Of a stretch of 64,000 bases of DNA, positions 10,362-21,617 are shown piece by piece. The DNA comes from Sphingomonas faeni. GTDB lineage: Bacteria; Pseudomonadota; Alphaproteobacteria; Sphingomonadales; Sphingomonadaceae. Both the position numbers and the translations under genes were made by a program. The stretch is from contig NZ_QAYE01000001.1 of NCBI RefSeq assembly GCF_003053745.1, positions 868,001 to 932,000 on the forward strand, given 5' to 3'. The notes beneath the pieces were generated by a model that saw only the letters and a list, made by a program, of their open reading frames with translations, did not search any database and was not told where the DNA came from. Every line of letters begins with the position of its first letter. Position 1 is the stretch's first letter.

Positions 10362-10489
10362 GAGATGTCCTCTCGAACCCGACAATCGGGATGTGCCGTT
10401 GATACGGCTATCGAGAGACATCGTTCCTGAACGGGGTTGTTGGCTGGCGTACAGGTTGGGCGCGCCAGCCGGGGATCAGTGGCCCGATG

Positions 10490-10783
10490 TTAGCCGGGGA
10501 GGCCCTCGATCACGAACACGCGGTAGTCGGCGCCCTTTAGACGGTGCTGCAACGCGTCCTGATAGGCCGGGCTGTCATACCAGGCATGCGCCTCGGCCAC
10601 GTCCGGGAATTCGAGGATCACGGCGCCCTCGACAGCCTGACCTTCGAGCGTCTCGACCGCACCGTAGAACGCCAGCGGCTTCAGCGTGCGGCCTTCGCGG
10701 GCGAGGGGTGCCTTGGCCTGGTATTGCTTCATCTCTTCGGCATCGGTGACTTCGTTGCGCACGAACACGACATAGGCGGTCAT
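10490..10783 (-). CDS. DUF1330 family protein
   Basis: 97 residues, a dimeric alpha-beta barrel (ferredoxin-like) protein: MTAYVVFVRNEVTD start, the GAVETLEG and VILEFPDVAEAHAWYDSPAYQ segments are the DUF1330 core. Function unknown in the family. It lies 40 nt after the GH29 gene's end but is on the same strand, so it could be the tail of the glycosidase operon; start is preceded by GGAGAATCC. Confidence 0.85.
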   Translation of the reverse strand: MTAYVVFVRNEVTDAEEMKQYQAKAPLAREGRTLKPLAFYGAVETLEGQAVEGAVILEFPDVAEAHAWYDSPAYQDALQHRLKGADYRVFVIEGLPG

Positions 10784-10823
10784 CTGGATTCTCCTTCTGC
10801 GGCGGCAGATATACCTGTGCCCG

Positions 10824-12749
10824 TCATAATGCGCCTGGTTTCGGTCTGAACGCGCCGAGGCCGGCGATCGCCAGCCGTTGTGCGGGGATCGCGGTCTCGG
10901 CGAACGAGAAGCGCAGGTAGCGCGCGGTGGTCGGTCGGGCGAAGGCGATCCGCTGGGCGGCGAGCGCGTAGGCGATGTTGGGGAGTTCGCCCTTGGCGAT
11001 GTCCTGCCAGGTCTTGCCGTCGGTGCTTGCCTCGACCCGGTAGCCTTTCGGCGGGGCGGTCTTTGCCATCACCGCGCGGGACGGGATCAGGACGAAGCCG
11101 GCGAGCGTTTCGCTCGCGGCGAGGTCGATCGTGACCGAGGCGGGTGTGCCGGGCGCGGGTGCGGGCATGGTCCAGGCGGTCGCGCTGTCGTCGTCGAGCA
11201 GCGCCTTGGCACCCGGTGCGGTCGCGGTGACGATCGACCAGCGGCTGGTTACGACCGTGGTCGTGTCGGTGTTGCGGACCTGGGCGACGGGCTCGGGCGC
11301 GACCTGACGGAAGAGCGCGACTTCGCTGATCGCGGGGCAGGCTGTGCCTTCGAGGATGCGCAGGCGGAGGCGGCGGGGGGCGGTCGGCGTGTCCAGGCGG
11401 ACGATGCGCTGGGGGCCGATGCCCGAATGCTCGGCGAGCTTTTCCCATCGTCCGTTGATCTCCGCATCAATAGCGAACCGGGTCACGCGGATGCCGAGTG
11501 GGAGATACTCGCGGAGGCGGATGAGGTCGAACGATTGGCCCGGCGGGAGGTCCAGCGTCAGCGTCGGCGTAGTGATGGCGTCGGGCGTCGACCAGTAGGT
11601 GTCGCGGTTGCCGTCGAGCACCGTGCTTGCCGCATAGGTCTTCCCGCGGGCGTGGCTGGCGGATGCGACGGCGCCCTTGGCGAGATCGGTGGCGAAGGTC
11701 GCGGCTTGAGCAGCGCCGAACGACTTCAGCGTCTCGACGTCGATATCGGCGAGCCGACCGCGGCGGTCGGGCGGCAGGTTGAGGTTGAGGTTGGTGCCGC
11801 GACCGACCGACTCGTCGTGGAGCTTGATGAGGCGCGCGGGCGTCTTGACCTTCGAATCCTCGTCGGCGTGGTAGAACCAGCCGGGCCGGATCGAGACGTC
11901 GGTCTCGGCGGGCCACCAAAGGGGCGCACCGCGCACGCCCGAATTGCCCTCGGACTGGACATAGGGATGGTTCGGCATGGTCGGCCAGCACGGATCGCCG
12001 GCGACGCCGTCCTCGTTCCCGACCCAGCGGAGGTCCGCGCCGAGCGGGTCGAAGGTGCAGGCCATCGGCTGATGCTCGTGGACCAGCGCGACGATCGACG
12101 GCCAGTTATAGTATTTGGGCGCGTCGATCTTCCGCGTGTCGCGCGCGCCGCCGTAATAGCCGTCGCCGCCGTTCGCGCCGTCGAACCAGAATTCGAACAG
12201 CGTGCCGTAACGGGTGCAGAGTTCGACCACCTGCTTGCGGAAATACTCGACATAGGCCGGGCGGCCATAGTCGGCGTGGTTGCGATCCCAGGGTGAGAGA
12301 TAGAGGCCGAAATCGAGCCCGGCACGGCGCGTGGCGCGTTCCATCTCGCCGACGATGTCGCCCTTGCCGTCCTTGTAGGGGCTGTTGCGGATGCAGTGTT
12401 CGGTCAGCATCGTCGGCCAGAGGCAGAAGCCGTCATGATGCTTGGCGGTCAGGATGATCCCGCGCATGCCGCCTGCCTTGGCCGCGGCGACGATCTGGTC
12501 GGGCGAGAAGTCGGTCGGGTCGAAGAGCTTCAGATCCTCGTCGCCATAGCCCCATTCGCGATCGGTGAAGGTGTTGATCGAGAAATGGACGAACGCATAT
12601 TGCTCGCGCGCGTGCCAGGCGAGTTGCCGCTTCGAGGGCGTCGCGCCCCAAGGCTTCGGCGCGGTGTCGCGGCCGGCACCGATCGCGGGCGTGGCGGTGG
12701 CGGCTAGACCCGAGGCGAGCAGCAGGCGGCGGGAAACTTCGGTCATCAT
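10824..12749 (-). CDS. Alpha-L-fucosidase, GH29, with F5/8-type C domains
   Basis: 641 residues, exported. N-terminus MMTEVSRRLLLASGLAAT carries a twin-arginine-like motif (SRRLLLA) and an AxG-type cleavage region. Residues ~35-360 form the GH29 barrel: TAKHHDGFCLWP (102-113) and the nucleophile Asp190 in FEFWFDGANGG. Residues ~360-490 and ~500-640 look like two discoidin (F5/8 C/CBM32) domains that would hold the glycan. GH29 removes alpha-L-fucose; beside N-glycan enzymes the likely target is core alpha-1,3-fucose or Lewis-type alpha-1,4-fucose. Last gene of the operon, 15 nt after GH92. Confidence 0.92.
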   Translation of the reverse strand: MMTEVSRRLLLASGLAATATPAIGAGRDTAPKPWGATPSKRQLAWHAREQYAFVHFSINTFTDREWGYGDEDLKLFDPTDFSPDQIVAAAKAGGMRGIILTAKHHDGFCLWPTMLTEHCIRNSPYKDGKGDIVGEMERATRRAGLDFGLYLSPWDRNHADYGRPAYVEYFRKQVVELCTRYGTLFEFWFDGANGGDGYYGGARDTRKIDAPKYYNWPSIVALVHEHQPMACTFDPLGADLRWVGNEDGVAGDPCWPTMPNHPYVQSEGNSGVRGAPLWWPAETDVSIRPGWFYHADEDSKVKTPARLIKLHDESVGRGTNLNLNLPPDRRGRLADIDVETLKSFGAAQAATFATDLAKGAVASASHARGKTYAASTVLDGNRDTYWSTPDAITTPTLTLDLPPGQSFDLIRLREYLPLGIRVTRFAIDAEINGRWEKLAEHSGIGPQRIVRLDTPTAPRRLRLRILEGTACPAISEVALFRQVAPEPVAQVRNTDTTTVVTSRWSIVTATAPGAKALLDDDSATAWTMPAPAPGTPASVTIDLAASETLAGFVLIPSRAVMAKTAPPKGYRVEASTDGKTWQDIAKGELPNIAYALAAQRIAFARPTTARYLRFSFAETAIPAQRLAIAGLGAFRPKPGAL

Positions 12750-12764
12750 CGTCTCCGGGGGGTA

Positions 12765-15062
12765 TCAGGCAGCGGGCTGGCCGAACGAGGGCGGTCGGTC
12801 GGCGAGCTTCGCGCCGAATGCAGAGTTCGGCGTGGCGGACATCGTGAAGCGGAGCGTGCCGCCGGCCGCGAGATTGGCATGCGATATCCAGCTTTTCGTC
12901 CACGGCTTGCCGTTCCACTGGACCGCCGCGACGTAGGGCGTGTCGGCGCGGTTGCCGGGGGCTTCGACGACCAGCTTGCGACCCTTGCCGACGCGGACTT
13001 CGGCGTGGGTGAACAGCGGCGAGCCGAACACGTACACCGCCGCGACCGGATCGACCGGGTAGAAGCCGAGCGCGGACATCACGAACCACGCGCTCATCTG
13101 GCCGCAATCGTCGTTGCCGATGATTCCGTCGGGCGCGTTGCGGTACATCGTGTCGAGCAGCTTGCGGACCAACGCCTGCGTCTTCCACGGCTGGCCGACA
13201 TAGGCGTAGAGATACGGCACGTGCTGGTCGGGTTCGTTGCCGTGCGCATATTGGCCGAGCAGGCCGGAGATGTCCGGCGGCGCGTCCTTGGGCAGCGTCG
13301 ACGGCGCGGCAAACAGCGCATCGAGCCGGCTCGCGAACTTCGCGTCGCCGCCGAAATGCGCGATCTGGCCGTAGAGATCGTGCTGGTTCAGGAACGTCGT
13401 CTGCCAGCCATTCGCTTCGGTATAATCGCGGTAGCGCTTGGTGTGGCCGAGCTGGATCGGGTCGTAGGGCGTCAGCCAACTGCCGTCGGCGAGTTTGGGC
13501 CGCGCGAGGCCGATCGCGGGATCGAGCACGTTACGGTAGTTGCGGCTGCGGAGACGCAGGCGATCGGCGTCTTCTTTCGCGCCGGCCTTCTGCGCGAGCG
13601 TCGCCATTGCCCAGTCGTCATAGGCGTATTCCTGAGTCCGGCTGACCGACTCGTCGACGACGTCCGCGGGTAGGTAGCCGCGCTCGATATAGGTGCCACG
13701 CGCGCGGCTGTTGACGAGGTCGGGCGCGGCGGGATCGAACGCGCGCGTTCGGATCGCGGGCCATGCTGCGGCATAGCCGGCGTCGATGCCCTTTGCCGCG
13801 GCCTCGGCTATGATCGCGACCGAGTGCCAGCCGATCATCGTGCCGGTCTCGACTCCCTGGAGCGGCCAGCAGGGCGGGCCGTACGCGCTTTGCTGCGTCT
13901 GGCGGATCAGGTCGCGGACCAGCGACTTCGCGCGATCGGGCGCGACCAAAGTCAGCAGCGGGTGGAGCGTGCGATACGTGTCCCAGGTCGAATAGGTGCT
14001 GTACGCCTGCTCGCCGGCGGGGACGCTGTGGACTTCGCGATCGAGCCCGACATAGCGGCCGTCGACGTCGGAGAAGAGCGTCGGCGCGATCATCGCGTGG
14101 TAGAGCGCGGTGGTCATGATGACGCGGGCGTCGTTGCTGCCGCCCTCGACCTTCACGACCTTGAGCGTGTCCGCCCAGTTGCGGATAGCCTGGCGTCGCG
14201 CAACGTCGAACTCGCGGAAATAGGACGCGGCGAGGTTGGTGCGCGCGCCGGCCATGTCGACCGCGGAGACGGCGGTGCGGACGACGATCGGTGCGGCACC
14301 CGCGTTATCGTAATGCAGCACCGCACGGACGCGGTCGGCGGTGACGATCGCGCCGTTGACGCCCTGCGTGTCGGCGTAGAGCGTGATCCGGTCGGGCTTT
14401 GGCGACACGTGCATCGCGAAATGGATGCGGCGCCCCTTCGCCCAGCGGAACGTGCGGCGGCTGCCGGTGAGCGTGCCGTCGGTATCGAGCTCGATCCGGC
14501 TCTCGTCGATCAGCGGACCTTCGCCGGGGCGGCTGTCGCGGTAGTTGCCGAGGTCGACCAGAAGGTGGCCGGGGCCGGCGGGGAAGTGGTGACGCTGCCA
14601 CCCGACGCGCGTCTCCGCGGTCAGTTCGGAGCGGACGCCGTTGCCGAGCGTGACGGCGTAATAGCCGGGCTCGGTGACTTCCTGCGTGTAAGTCTGGCGA
14701 TAGCCTTCGCCGGGCTTGTCGGGTGCGCCGGGCAGCAGTTTGACCGCGCCGCGACCGGGGACGACCAGCACGTCCATCAGGTCGGCGATGCCGGTGCCCG
14801 ACAGATGCGTGTGCGAGAAGCCCATCATGGTCGGGTCGCCGTGATGATAGCCCGAACAGTTCGCCCAATTCTCGGTATCGGTGTCGGGGCTGACCTGCAC
14901 CATCCCGAACGGCATCGTCGCGCCGGGATAGGTATGGCCGTCTCCGCCGGTGCCGATCCAGAGGTTGGGCGCGGCCTTTGCGGACCGTGCGGCGGCGGGG
15001 ATCGCGCCGGTGAGTGCGAGCGCACCGCTGGAGCCGAGCAGGGCGCGTCGGGTGATCTTCAT
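12765..15062 (-). CDS. Alpha-mannosidase, GH92
   Basis: 765 residues. Starts [20 protein letters not shown], a twin-arginine signal (TRRALLG). Near the N-terminus it has [20 protein letters not shown], and near the C-terminus [20 protein letters not shown], the two calcium/catalytic regions of GH92. These enzymes are inverting, Ca-dependent exo-alpha-mannosidases (alpha-1,2, -1,3 or -1,4). In X. campestris the GH92 NixK removes alpha-1,3-mannose from plant N-glycan. ATG overlaps the GH125 stop (ATGA), so translation is coupled. The linkage is inferred from context. Confidence 0.93.
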   Translation of the reverse strand: MKITRRALLGSSGALALTGAIPAAARSAKAAPNLWIGTGGDGHTYPGATMPFGMVQVSPDTDTENWANCSGYHHGDPTMMGFSHTHLSGTGIADLMDVLVVPGRGAVKLLPGAPDKPGEGYRQTYTQEVTEPGYYAVTLGNGVRSELTAETRVGWQRHHFPAGPGHLLVDLGNYRDSRPGEGPLIDESRIELDTDGTLTGSRRTFRWAKGRRIHFAMHVSPKPDRITLYADTQGVNGAIVTADRVRAVLHYDNAGAAPIVVRTAVSAVDMAGARTNLAASYFREFDVARRQAIRNWADTLKVVKVEGGSNDARVIMTTALYHAMIAPTLFSDVDGRYVGLDREVHSVPAGEQAYSTYSTWDTYRTLHPLLTLVAPDRAKSLVRDLIRQTQQSAYGPPCWPLQGVETGTMIGWHSVAIIAEAAAKGIDAGYAAAWPAIRTRAFDPAAPDLVNSRARGTYIERGYLPADVVDESVSRTQEYAYDDWAMATLAQKAGAKEDADRLRLRSRNYRNVLDPAIGLARPKLADGSWLTPYDPIQLGHTKRYRDYTEANGWQTTFLNQHDLYGQIAHFGGDAKFASRLDALFAAPSTLPKDAPPDISGLLGQYAHGNEPDQHVPYLYAYVGQPWKTQALVRKLLDTMYRNAPDGIIGNDDCGQMSAWFVMSALGFYPVDPVAAVYVFGSPLFTHAEVRVGKGRKLVVEAPGNRADTPYVAAVQWNGKPWTKSWISHANLAAGGTLRFTMSATPNSAFGAKLADRPPSFGQPAA

Positions 15063-16504
15063 AAGGAGCTCGCCAATAGTGCGGGGCGGGTGTTCGCAAG
15101 CTGAACGATCAGTTCCCCGAACAGCCCGTTGGCCCAGGCGAACCAGGACCGCGTGAACTTGGCGGGATCGTCCTTGTCGAACGCCTCGTGGATGAAACCG
15201 GTGTCGGCGTCGGTGTCGCGCAGCATACGCAAGCACGCGCGGACAGTCGCGTCGTCGGCGCCCGCCAGCGCGCGGACGATCAGCGACATCGGCCAGATAT
15301 GGCCGAGCCCGACATGCGGTCCGCCGATCCCCTCGGCCTTGGCGCCCTTGAAGAAATAGGGGTTGGCGTCGCTCCAGGCGGCTTGCGCGGTGCGGCGCCA
15401 GAGCGGATCGGTGGCGCGGACGCAGCCCATATAGGCGAGCGCGGAGAGCGACGGCACGTTGGCGTCGTCCATGAAGACCGCGTTGCCGAAGCCATCGACC
15501 TCGTACGCCCAGACCTCGCTGCCGTCGCGCAGGCGCATCCGGCCGTGCGCGACGAGCGCCGCCTCGACTTCATTCGCGAGCGCGGTGGCATCAGCGGCGA
15601 GCCCCGTGTCGTGACGTGCTTCGTTCGCGACGACCGCGAGTTCGCGCAGGGTGGTGACCGCGAACAGGTTCGACGGGATCAGATACGGGTAGACGCAGGA
15701 ATCGTCCGAGGGGCGGAAGCCGCATTGGATCAGGCCGTTGGGCTTGGCGGGATTGCCCCAGCCTTCGAGCGCCATCGTCTCGGTGTTGCGGTTCGAGGAT
15801 CGCAGGAAGCTGTAGGGGCCGCGATCGTCCTTGCGCTGTTGCTCGCGGTAGGTGCGGATGCTCGCGCGCGCCGCCTCGGCCCAGGTCGCATCGAACGGCG
15901 TGGCATCACGCGTCGCCTGCCAATAGCCGTAGGCGAGGCGCATCGGATAGCAGAGCGAGTCGATCTCCCATTTGCGCTCCGCGACGCCGGGTTTCATCTC
16001 GGTCTGGTCCTTCAGCGCCCAGCTGAGGTTGGTCTTCGCCGTCGGGCTTTCCATGAACGCGTTGGCGTAGGGGTCGATCAGGATCGAGCGCGATTGGCGT
16101 GCGATCAGGCCGCGGAAGAGCGTGCGTAGCGCCGGATCTTCGCGGACGAGATGGAGATAGGGGCGAAGCTGCGCGGAGCTATCGCGGAGCCAGAGGCAGG
16201 GGATGTCGCCGGTGATGACGAACGCATCGGGGGCGCCGCCGATCGTCGACATGCGGACGGTGGTGTCGAGCGTGTTCGGATAGCAGTTGCCGAACATCCA
16301 GCGGAGTTTCGGGTCGCCGATCCGGGCCGAGACGCGCGCGATCTCGCGTTCGACCGAGCGGCTGGTGAAGTTGCGGTTGGCGAGCGCGGGGCGCTTGCTG
16401 GGGAGCGAGGGGCGGGCGGCGAAGGCGGGCGTGCCGACGAGCGCCAGGCCCCCGGCTACACCGCCCGCCATGACGGTGCGGCGGTCCATGGTCGTGGCGC
16501 TCAC
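15059..16504 (-). CDS. Exo-alpha-1,6-mannosidase, GH125
   Basis: 481 residues, GH125 (formerly DUF1237). The start is GTG 16504, overlapping the GH3 stop as GTGA with GGAG eight bases ahead; ATG 16489 would have no ribosome site. A twin-arginine-like leader follows ([18 protein letters not shown]). Family features: [45 protein letters not shown] and [18 protein letters not shown]125 enzymes are inverting exo-mannosidases specific for alpha-1,6-mannose; NixJ of X. campestris is the comparison and lies in the same gene order. Confidence 0.92.
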   Translation of the reverse strand: MSATTMDRRTVMAGGVAGGLALVGTPAFAARPSLPSKRPALANRNFTSRSVEREIARVSARIGDPKLRWMFGNCYPNTLDTTVRMSTIGGAPDAFVITGDIPCLWLRDSSAQLRPYLHLVREDPALRTLFRGLIARQSRSILIDPYANAFMESPTAKTNLSWALKDQTEMKPGVAERKWEIDSLCYPMRLAYGYWQATRDATPFDATWAEAARASIRTYREQQRKDDRGPYSFLRSSNRNTETMALEGWGNPAKPNGLIQCGFRPSDDSCVYPYLIPSNLFAVTTLRELAVVANEARHDTGLAADATALANEVEAALVAHGRMRLRDGSEVWAYEVDGFGNAVFMDDANVPSLSALAYMGCVRATDPLWRRTAQAAWSDANPYFFKGAKAEGIGGPHVGLGHIWPMSLIVRALAGADDATVRACLRMLRDTDADTGFIHEAFDKDDPAKFTRSWFAWANGLFGELIVQLANTRPALLASSL

Positions 16505-19035
16505 TTGGGCAGCTCCACCGTCGTGCCGGTGATCGTCAGGTCGCTCCATTGGCCCGCGCCGTCGCCGGGCTGGCCGCCGCCGATATAAAGGCGGTAGGCG
16601 CCGGGGACGATCGTCCGCGTGCCGTCGCGTGCGACGCTGCTCATCGATCGCGGATCGATCGTGAGCGGCACGGTGCGTGACTGGCCGGGCTTGAGCGCGA
16701 CGCGGCCGAAGCCGACGAGCTGGCGCTGGAGGACGGGTGTGGTCGGGCCGCCGGCCTTGGCCGCGGGCGCTACGAGGTAGGCCTGGACGACTTCTTCACC
16801 GGCGCGGTTGCCGGCGTTCGACAGCTTGGCGGTGACGGTGAGCGGCTGTCCGGCGGCGACGCTGAGGGATGGCTTTGTCACCGAGTACGCAAAGTTCGTG
16901 TAGCTCAGGCCGTGGCCGAAACCCCAGAGCGGCGTGCCGGTGAAGTACCGGTAGGTGCGCTCCTTCATGGTGTAGTCGGTGAACGCGGGCAGGTCGCCGG
17001 TGGTCTTGTAGAAGGTGACGGGGAGGCGGCCCGACGGGTTGTTGAGCCCCGCCAGCGTCTCGGCGATCGCGGTGCCGCCGGCCTGGCCCGGATACCAGGC
17101 GGCGAGGATCGCATCGGCCGATGCCGGATCGACCGCGACCGCGCTGCCGCTGGTGAGGACGAGGACGATGGGCTTGCCGGTGGCCTTCAATGCTTCGAGC
17201 AGGCGGACCTGCGCTGGAGGCAGGCCGATGTCGGTGCGGTCGCCGCCGACGAAGCCGGGGACGCTGACCGAGAGTGCTTCGCCTTCGAGATCGGGCGACA
17301 GGCCCATCACCGCGACGATCACGTCGGCGTCGCGCGCGGTGGCGACGGCCTGGTCGAGCAACGGCTGTGCGGGGGGGGCCCAGAGCAGGCGGACGCCTTC
17401 GTCGTCGCTGCGATGATCGAGTTCGAGGCGGAACGGGACGGGCTTGCCGTCGCTGGTGAGCGTGACCTCGACGCGGCCCTTCTTGACCTCGCCGGCGGAG
17501 AGCTGGCGGTCGCCGATCCAGAGCCGGACCGCGTCGTGCGTCGCGCAATCCTTCCAGCAGGCGGGGACGTCGACGACCAGCGGATAGGTGCCGGCGGCGG
17601 GGGGCGTGAAGGTCCCGGTCCAGCGCACGCCGAACGTCTTGGCGAGACCGGGCGTGGGGCTCGCGCGGTTGTGGTCGATGTCGATGTGGCGATCGGTGCG
17701 CGTCAGGGTCGGTGCGCCGACGCCAGCCTGGGCGGCGAAATACTCGGTCTTCAGGCGGCCGGCGAAGACGGTCTCGGGGACGGGCACGGCTGCACCGTCG
17801 GCTAGCGACGAGCCTTGCGCGTAGCGGACGTTGGCGGCGCCGAACTGCTTGCGGATGCCCTCCAGCGGGGTGACGGGGGCGACCGCGGTGCCGTGGTAAT
17901 TACCCTGCAGCACGCCGAGATCGTCGGCGTCCGCGCCGATCACCGCGATCCGGCTGCCGGGCTTCAATGGCAGGCGGTTGGCGTCGTTCTTGAGCAGGAC
18001 GATCGACTTCCGTGCCGCGTCGAGCGCGAGCGTACGGTGGGCGGGGGTGTCGACCTGGTCGGTGCCGATGCTGCGCCACGGATTGGCGGCGCCGAACACG
18101 GTGCCGAGCGCGCGGCGGGCTTCGAGCGAACGGATCAACGCGGTGTCGACCTCGGCTTCGGTGACGAGGCCCTGGCGGACGGCGGCGGGGAGGGCGGCAT
18201 AGGCACTGCCGCAATTGAGGTCGGTGCCGCCTCGTATCGCGGCGGCGGCGGCGCCCGCGGCGTCGAGGCGGTAGTGGTGGTAGAGGCTGATGTTCGACAC
18301 CGCGTCGCAGTCCGACACGGTGAAGCCCTTGAACCCCCAGTCGCGCCGCAGCCGGTCGACCATCAACGCCGACGATGCACAGGCGGGGACGCCGTGGATC
18401 GAGTTGTACGCGCACATCAGCGACTGCGCCTTGCCCTCGGTGACGGCGAGGCGGAATGCGGGGAAGTAGGTCGCCTCCAGGTCATAGGGGCTGGGATCGA
18501 CGTCGAAGCTGTCGCGTCCGGCTTCGGGGCCGCTGTGGACCGTGAAATGCTTGGGGGTAGCGATGACCTTGGGGTGGAGCGGGTCGGGGCCCTGCAACCC
18601 GCCGATGAACGCGACGCCGAGGCGACCGGTCAGATACGGGTCCTCGCCGTAAGTTTCCTGGCCGCGGCCCCAGCGTGGATCGCGGAAGATGTTGATGTTG
18701 GGTGACCAGATCGTCAGCCCTTCGTAGATCTTGCGGTTCGCGCCGACGTCCTGCGCATTGAAGCGCGCGCGCGCCTCGGTCGCGACGACGTCGCCGATCT
18801 TCGCGACCAGCGCGGTATCCCAGGTCGCGGCCATGCCGATCGCCTGTGGGAAGACGGTCGCGTGGCCGTTGCGCGCGAGGCCGTGAAGCCCTTCGTTCCA
18901 CCAGTCATAGGCGGGCAGGCCGGCTTTTGGATCGGCGGGCACGGTGCTCTGCAACTGCGCCGCTTTCTGTTCGAGCGACATTTGCGCGACGGCGGTCGCC
19001 ACCGGGTCGGCGGACGCGAGCAGGAGCCAGATCAT
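16501..19035 (-). CDS. GH3 exo-beta-glycosidase with PA14 insert, probable N-glycan beta-1,2-xylosidase
   Basis: 844 residues. Short hydrophobic leader [13 protein letters not shown] (weak signal), GH3 barrel with [10 protein letters not shown] and nucleophile Asp242 ([10 protein letters not shown]), alpha/beta sandwich, a PA14 domain inserted about 420-560 (ends near [12 protein letters not shown]), then fibronectin-III-like tail (GEEVVQAYL). This architecture occurs in beta-glucosidases and beta-xylosidases. Context favours xylosidase: NixI, the GH3 in the same position of the X. campestris cluster, removes the beta-1,2-xylose of plant N-glycans. ATGA overlap with the mannosidase stop. Confidence 0.85.
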   Translation of the reverse strand: MIWLLLASADPVATAVAQMSLEQKAAQLQSTVPADPKAGLPAYDWWNEGLHGLARNGHATVFPQAIGMAATWDTALVAKIGDVVATEARARFNAQDVGANRKIYEGLTIWSPNINIFRDPRWGRGQETYGEDPYLTGRLGVAFIGGLQGPDPLHPKVIATPKHFTVHSGPEAGRDSFDVDPSPYDLEATYFPAFRLAVTEGKAQSLMCAYNSIHGVPACASSALMVDRLRRDWGFKGFTVSDCDAVSNISLYHHYRLDAAGAAAAAIRGGTDLNCGSAYAALPAAVRQGLVTEAEVDTALIRSLEARRALGTVFGAANPWRSIGTDQVDTPAHRTLALDAARKSIVLLKNDANRLPLKPGSRIAVIGADADDLGVLQGNYHGTAVAPVTPLEGIRKQFGAANVRYAQGSSLADGAAVPVPETVFAGRLKTEYFAAQAGVGAPTLTRTDRHIDIDHNRASPTPGLAKTFGVRWTGTFTPPAAGTYPLVVDVPACWKDCATHDAVRLWIGDRQLSAGEVKKGRVEVTLTSDGKPVPFRLELDHRSDDEGVRLLWAPPAQPLLDQAVATARDADVIVAVMGLSPDLEGEALSVSVPGFVGGDRTDIGLPPAQVRLLEALKATGKPIVLVLTSGSAVAVDPASADAILAAWYPGQAGGTAIAETLAGLNNPSGRLPVTFYKTTGDLPAFTDYTMKERTYRYFTGTPLWGFGHGLSYTNFAYSVTKPSLSVAAGQPLTVTAKLSNAGNRAGEEVVQAYLVAPAAKAGGPTTPVLQRQLVGFGRVALKPGQSRTVPLTIDPRSMSSVARDGTRTIVPGAYRLYIGGGQPGDGAGQWSDLTITGTTVELPK

Positions 19036-21617
19036 CGGGCGAGGGTCCTCAAGGTAAGCGCTTTTCGCAAGGTGGCGGCGGAGGCGTCGGAGACGACATG
19101 GATGGTGACGCTTTCGCCCGGCAACAGGTCGAAGCCGTCGTCGGACGGCTGGGCCGCGACCGCGCCGAAATCGAGCATGACCGCGCGGGCCAGATTTGTC
19201 GCGGTGATCTTCACGTCGGTGCCGGTCCAGCGAACGCTCAGGCCGGGGTCGGGATACGCCATGTCCTTGGGCAGGGCGCGCTCGATGATCGCCCGGCTCG
19301 TGCCGCCGTTATCGAGCTGCAGATCGGCGACCGCGTAGCTGGCGGTGGGGGCAGCAGCCCCGAACAGCGCATCGTCGGACAGCGTCGCGACCAGTCTCGA
19401 CGAGAGCGGCTCGAGCATCAGCGCGGCGGTGGTGTCCTTCAACACCTTGCCGTCCATCGTCATCGTCCGCACCCGCCAGCGTGAGTCGACCAGCGTGGTC
19501 GCGTCGGAGATCAGCGAGATACGCGTCGCGCCGTCTTTCCGCTCGACGACGATCGCTTGCGGCGCAAAAAACCGCCGGGCGGCGTAGTTGAGCAGCTTCC
19601 ACCGGCCGGCATGATCGATGCTCGCCCAACTGATCGAGGGCCAGACGTCGTTGAGCTGCCAGTAGAGCGAACCCATCGTCACCGGGCGGCAGGCGCGGTG
19701 ATGCGAGGCGGCGATGCGGATCGCCTCGGCCTGGTTGACCTGCGTCAGGTACACGAGATCGGCGAAATCGCGCGCCGGCCGCAACCGATCGCGCAGGTAC
19801 ATCATCAGCCGCTCATTGCCTTCGCCGGCGAGGAACTTCTGGTGCGCTTTCATCACCGGGCTGTCCGCGGTGAGCGTACCCTTGCCGGCGAATTCGCGGA
19901 TCGTCGACAGGTCGGGCATCGACTGGAAGCCGTATTCGGACATGAAGCGCGGGCAGCTGTCGAGATAGTTCTCGACCGGCTTGGAGCCCGACCAGACGTC
20001 CCAGAAATGGCGGTCGCCGTCCTTGTCGGTGTCGACGGGGCCCTCGTAATTGGTCGAGGGCGAGCCTGGCCAATAGGGCGTGCCGGGGGCGTTGCGCGTC
20101 ACGGCTTCGCGCAGCACGCGGTCGAACAGCACGGCCATGCCGGCGCCGATGCGCTCCTGCTCGTCGGCACCGACCGCCTTCTTGAACGCTTTCCGGTCCG
20201 ACCAGTTTTCCCAGCCCGACAGGACCTCGTTGCCGCCGGCCCACAGCACGACGGAGGGATGCGATCCGATCCGCGCGACCTGTTCCTCGGCCTCGATCCG
20301 GACGTTCTCGCGGAAAGCGGCGTCGGGCGGCGTGACGCTGCCGCCGAACATGAAGTCCTGCCATACCATCAGGCCCATCCGGTCGGCGATGTCGTAGAAC
20401 GCGTCGTCCAGATAGGTCCCGCCGCCCCAGATGCGGACCATGTTCATGTTGGCGTCGCGCGCGCCCTTCAGGATCGTCTCCATATAGGCAGGCGTGACGC
20501 GCGCCGGGAAACTGTCGAACGGGATGATGTTCGCGCCCTTGGCGAAGATCGGCGTGCCGTTGACCTTGAACCCGAAGCTGCCGTCCTTGCGGATGAGCTC
20601 GACCGTGCGCAGGCCGATCCGCTTCGTCACGCTGTCCTCGGGAGTCGGCTCCGCGCCGCCCAACGAGGCGGTAACGGTGTAGAGCGGTTGTGCGCCGTAA
20701 CCGACCGGCTGCCAACGTTTCGGATCCGCGATCACCAGCGGGATCGAGACCGCGTTGGTGCCCTTAACGAGCGTCACCGTCCGGTCGACCGAGACCGTCT
20801 TGCCGTCCGGCCCGGTGACCGCGGCGCGGATCGTCGCGACGCCGGGCGTCTCGACGGCGATGTCGAGCTTGGCGGACAGCCGTGCTTCGGTCGGCGTCAG
20901 TGCTTCCTGGTCGACGCGGAGCGTTTCGATCCGCGCGTCGTCCCAGATCTCCAGCCGGACCGGACGCCAGATGCCGGTGTTGACGATGCGGGGACCCCAG
21001 TCCCAGCCGTAATTGTATTTGGGTTTGCGAATGTAGGGCGAGGTCTGCTTGCCCTTCGGTTCGTCGCCGAACGCGCTGTCATATTCGCCGGGCAGCGGGT
21101 TCTTCTCGGCGAGCACCATCGGCTGGAGCGTGCGGATCGGCGAGGCGATCGTCACCAGCACCTCGTTGCGCCCGACCTTCAGCACCGGCTGCGCATCCAC
21201 GCGCCAGCGCCGGTGCGCGTTGTCGGTGGTGAGGAGTACCTTGCCGTTGACGCTGACCGTCGCGAACGTATCGAGCCCGTCGAACACGAGGTCGAGGTGA
21301 TTGCGCTGCATCATCGCCGGGGTGACGTCGAACACCCGGCGGAACTGCCATTTGGTCAGCCCCGCCCACTGGATCGCCGCCTCGTTGGTGCCCTTGAACG
21401 GATCGGGCACGCGGTGCGCGGCAATCAGGTCCTGTTGCACCGATCCCGGGACGGCCGCGGGCAGCCAAGTGGCCTCGCGCTTGTGCGCGGCAATCGCGGC
21501 GGTGTCGGTCGGATCGATCCGCACCTGCCACGCGCCGTCGAGCGGCACGATGGTCTTGGGCGAGGCGAAGGCGGGCGCGGCGAGCGCGATCAGGGGAAGG
21601 ACGAACCAGCGACGCAT
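19032..21617 (-). CDS. Beta-mannosidase, GH2
   Basis: 861 residues with Sec signal MRRWFVLPLIALAAPAFASP. Jelly-roll N-domain, immunoglobulin-like domain, then TIM barrel with acid/base Glu464 (LWAGGNEVLSGW) and nucleophile Glu561 (MSEYGFQSMPD). The pattern NYGWDWGPR (about 202-210) is diagnostic for GH2 beta-mannosidases as opposed to beta-galactosidases. It would cut the Man-beta-1,4-GlcNAc bond after the alpha-mannoses are gone. Second gene of the operon: its ATG shares one base with the GH20 stop (TGATG). Confidence 0.94.
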   Translation of the reverse strand: MRRWFVLPLIALAAPAFASPKTIVPLDGAWQVRIDPTDTAAIAAHKREATWLPAAVPGSVQQDLIAAHRVPDPFKGTNEAAIQWAGLTKWQFRRVFDVTPAMMQRNHLDLVFDGLDTFATVSVNGKVLLTTDNAHRRWRVDAQPVLKVGRNEVLVTIASPIRTLQPMVLAEKNPLPGEYDSAFGDEPKGKQTSPYIRKPKYNYGWDWGPRIVNTGIWRPVRLEIWDDARIETLRVDQEALTPTEARLSAKLDIAVETPGVATIRAAVTGPDGKTVSVDRTVTLVKGTNAVSIPLVIADPKRWQPVGYGAQPLYTVTASLGGAEPTPEDSVTKRIGLRTVELIRKDGSFGFKVNGTPIFAKGANIIPFDSFPARVTPAYMETILKGARDANMNMVRIWGGGTYLDDAFYDIADRMGLMVWQDFMFGGSVTPPDAAFRENVRIEAEEQVARIGSHPSVVLWAGGNEVLSGWENWSDRKAFKKAVGADEQERIGAGMAVLFDRVLREAVTRNAPGTPYWPGSPSTNYEGPVDTDKDGDRHFWDVWSGSKPVENYLDSCPRFMSEYGFQSMPDLSTIREFAGKGTLTADSPVMKAHQKFLAGEGNERLMMYLRDRLRPARDFADLVYLTQVNQAEAIRIAASHHRACRPVTMGSLYWQLNDVWPSISWASIDHAGRWKLLNYAARRFFAPQAIVVERKDGATRISLISDATTLVDSRWRVRTMTMDGKVLKDTTAALMLEPLSSRLVATLSDDALFGAAAPTASYAVADLQLDNGGTSRAIIERALPKDMAYPDPGLSVRWTGTDVKITATNLARAVMLDFGAVAAQPSDDGFDLLPGESVTIHVVSDASAATLRKALTLRTLAR

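Noticed and set aside
10362..10421. Longer N-terminus for the His/Arg repeat protein
   Set aside because: Adds residues before a clear signal peptide and lacks a ribosome site.
16501..19035. Cellulose-type beta-glucosidase for the GH3 gene
   Set aside because: Sequence alone allows it, but the gene order equals nixI-J-K and no cellulose genes are near, so xylosidase is preferred.
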